Below are positions 5,831 to 6,498 of a stretch of 6,498 nucleotides of DNA, one piece after another; within the stretch, counting starts at the first letter, position 1, and the number at the start of each line of letters is the position of its first letter. The DNA lies in the NCBI GenBank assembly GCA_025936205.1, contig JAICTU010000499.1, positions 1 through 6,498 of the forward strand, given 5' to 3'. The notes below the pieces were generated by a model, which was not told the DNA's origin, did not search any database, and saw only the letters and a program-made list of their open reading frames with translations. The translations under genes were made by a program, and so were the position numbers. Source of the stretch: Polyangiaceae bacterium. Its GTDB lineage: Bacteria > Myxococcota > Polyangia > Polyangiales > Polyangiaceae.

Positions 5831-6498
5831 TCAGGCTCCGGCGACGAGCTCCAGTACATGTACCCCGAAGGGCGGGAACTCCAAACCGTTGCCGATGGGC
5901 TCGCGCGCGCCGTCCAGGCCTTGTAGCACGCCCGAACGCAATCTTGGCTCGCAGCGCAGCGACGTGTCTACCATGTTGATAAACCAGACGAAGCGCCGGC
6001 CGTCTTCGTGGACGAGCTCACCGACCACCACGCGTGGATCGGCCACCGATACCTCCGGCGTAACCCCCGCGAGGTCCGCCAGCGCCGAATAGATGCGCCA
6101 GGTCGGCTCCGGGTTCACCGCCATGGTTTGTGCCGCCATGTGCTCCAGCGGATAAGTGCACAAGATCCACCGGCCCGCTCCCACTCGATGCTCGAGCAGT
6201 GCCGGCCGGCCGTGACGATCCTCGGCGATGACCGTGGCGCCATTCGGCTCCACCGGCAAAAAGGCGCGGGAGTTCTCCGTGCCGGCGACGCTGAACTCCA
6301 GCAACGCCCCTTCGCCGATTGCTGCAAATGGACGCCGGAAGTTGAAGCGCACCCGCTCGTCCTCGATGCGGTTGACCAGCCCGTAGCGCAGCAGCTTCTT
6401 CACTCCGAACGTGGCGTCGAGATCCGGCCACCAGGGGCCGCGCTGATTGTCGTGCACGCCCACAAAGTAAGAACAGTAGACGGTGGCACCCGCTCGTA
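5831..6498 (-). CDS. C-terminal part of a probable glycoside hydrolase, cut by the window edge
   Basis: The frame is open to the window edge, giving 221 residues and a TGA at 5831-5833. The start codon and any catalytic barrel lie outside; GTG 6463 is only an internal Val. The sequence begins RAGATVYCSYFVGVHDNQRG and PWWPDLDATFGVKKLLRYGL. It then has AFLPVEPNGATVIAEDRHGR, a GAGRWILCTYPLEHMA strand and VNPEPTWRIYSALADLAG, and ends in a beta-rich stretch (FVWFINMVDTSL, then FGVHVLEL). From memory this resembles the C-terminal halves of bacterial GH5/clan GH-A cellulase- or galactosidase-like proteins, where a Rossmann-like trimerisation-type domain precedes a small beta-sandwich. No catalytic residue can be checked here, so the class is tentative. 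The stop is ten bases before the nudC ATG, so the two are probably in one operon; the link with GH3 and a sugar dehydrogenase supports a carbohydrate role. Confidence 0.6.
   Translation of the reverse strand, partial: RAGATVYCSYFVGVHDNQRGPWWPDLDATFGVKKLLRYGLVNRIEDERVRFNFRRPFAAIGEGALLEFSVAGTENSRAFLPVEPNGATVIAEDRHGRPALLEHRVGAGRWILCTYPLEHMAAQTMAVNPEPTWRIYSALADLAGVTPEVSVADPRVVVGELVHEDGRRFVWFINMVDTSLRCEPRLRSGVLQGLDGAREPIGNGLEFPPFGVHVLELVAGA

Noticed and set aside
5854..5863. Palindrome GTACATGTAC near the nudC start as an operator
   Set aside because: Short, inside the coding end of the upstream gene, with no second copy; chance is the simpler explanation.
5083..5979. Plus-strand open frame opposite nudC
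   Set aside because: No recognisable domain, and it runs antisense to the perfect Nudix box and zinc ribbon.
6461..6463. GTG as the start of the right-edge gene
   Set aside because: The frame stays open to the window edge and the preceding residues (ATVYCSYF) look like genuine protein continuing into the fragment.

Overview
The window is GC-rich bacterial DNA with tightly packed genes and G/C-dominated third codon positions. Gene content (a split ilvB-ilvN acetolactate synthase, a BglX-like GH3 glycosidase, a probable PQQ-type sugar dehydrogenase lipoprotein and NudC) fits a free-living Gram-negative bacterium. A proteobacterial or myxococcal lineage is my guess, but no marker gene fixes the taxon.

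The left half (1-3579) reads rightward. It starts inside ilvB, the catalytic subunit of acetolactate synthase. ilvN, the regulatory subunit, follows with an ATGA overlap. Next comes a GH3 beta-glucosidase/beta-xylosidase-type gene whose most economical start lies one base after the ilvN stop. Branched-chain amino acid synthesis and glycoside hydrolysis therefore appear to share one transcription unit.

The right half (3558-6498) reads leftward. In transcription order it holds the C-terminal part of a large glycosidase-like protein cut by the window edge, then nudC (NAD(H) diphosphatase with intact zinc ribbon and Nudix box), a 142-base gap, and an exported PQQ-dependent aldose-dehydrogenase-like protein. 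The last gene converges on the GH3 gene, and their coding ends overlap by 22 bases.

Three of the six protein genes concern sugars: GH3, the glycosidase fragment and the sugar dehydrogenase. A plausible reading is a small saccharide-use neighbourhood placed beside an amino-acid operon. I saw no tRNA, rRNA, CRISPR array, insertion sequence or phage gene, and no convincing new system. The points most worth checking are the changed valine-site residues in IlvN, the ilvN-GH3 coupling and the convergent overlap.
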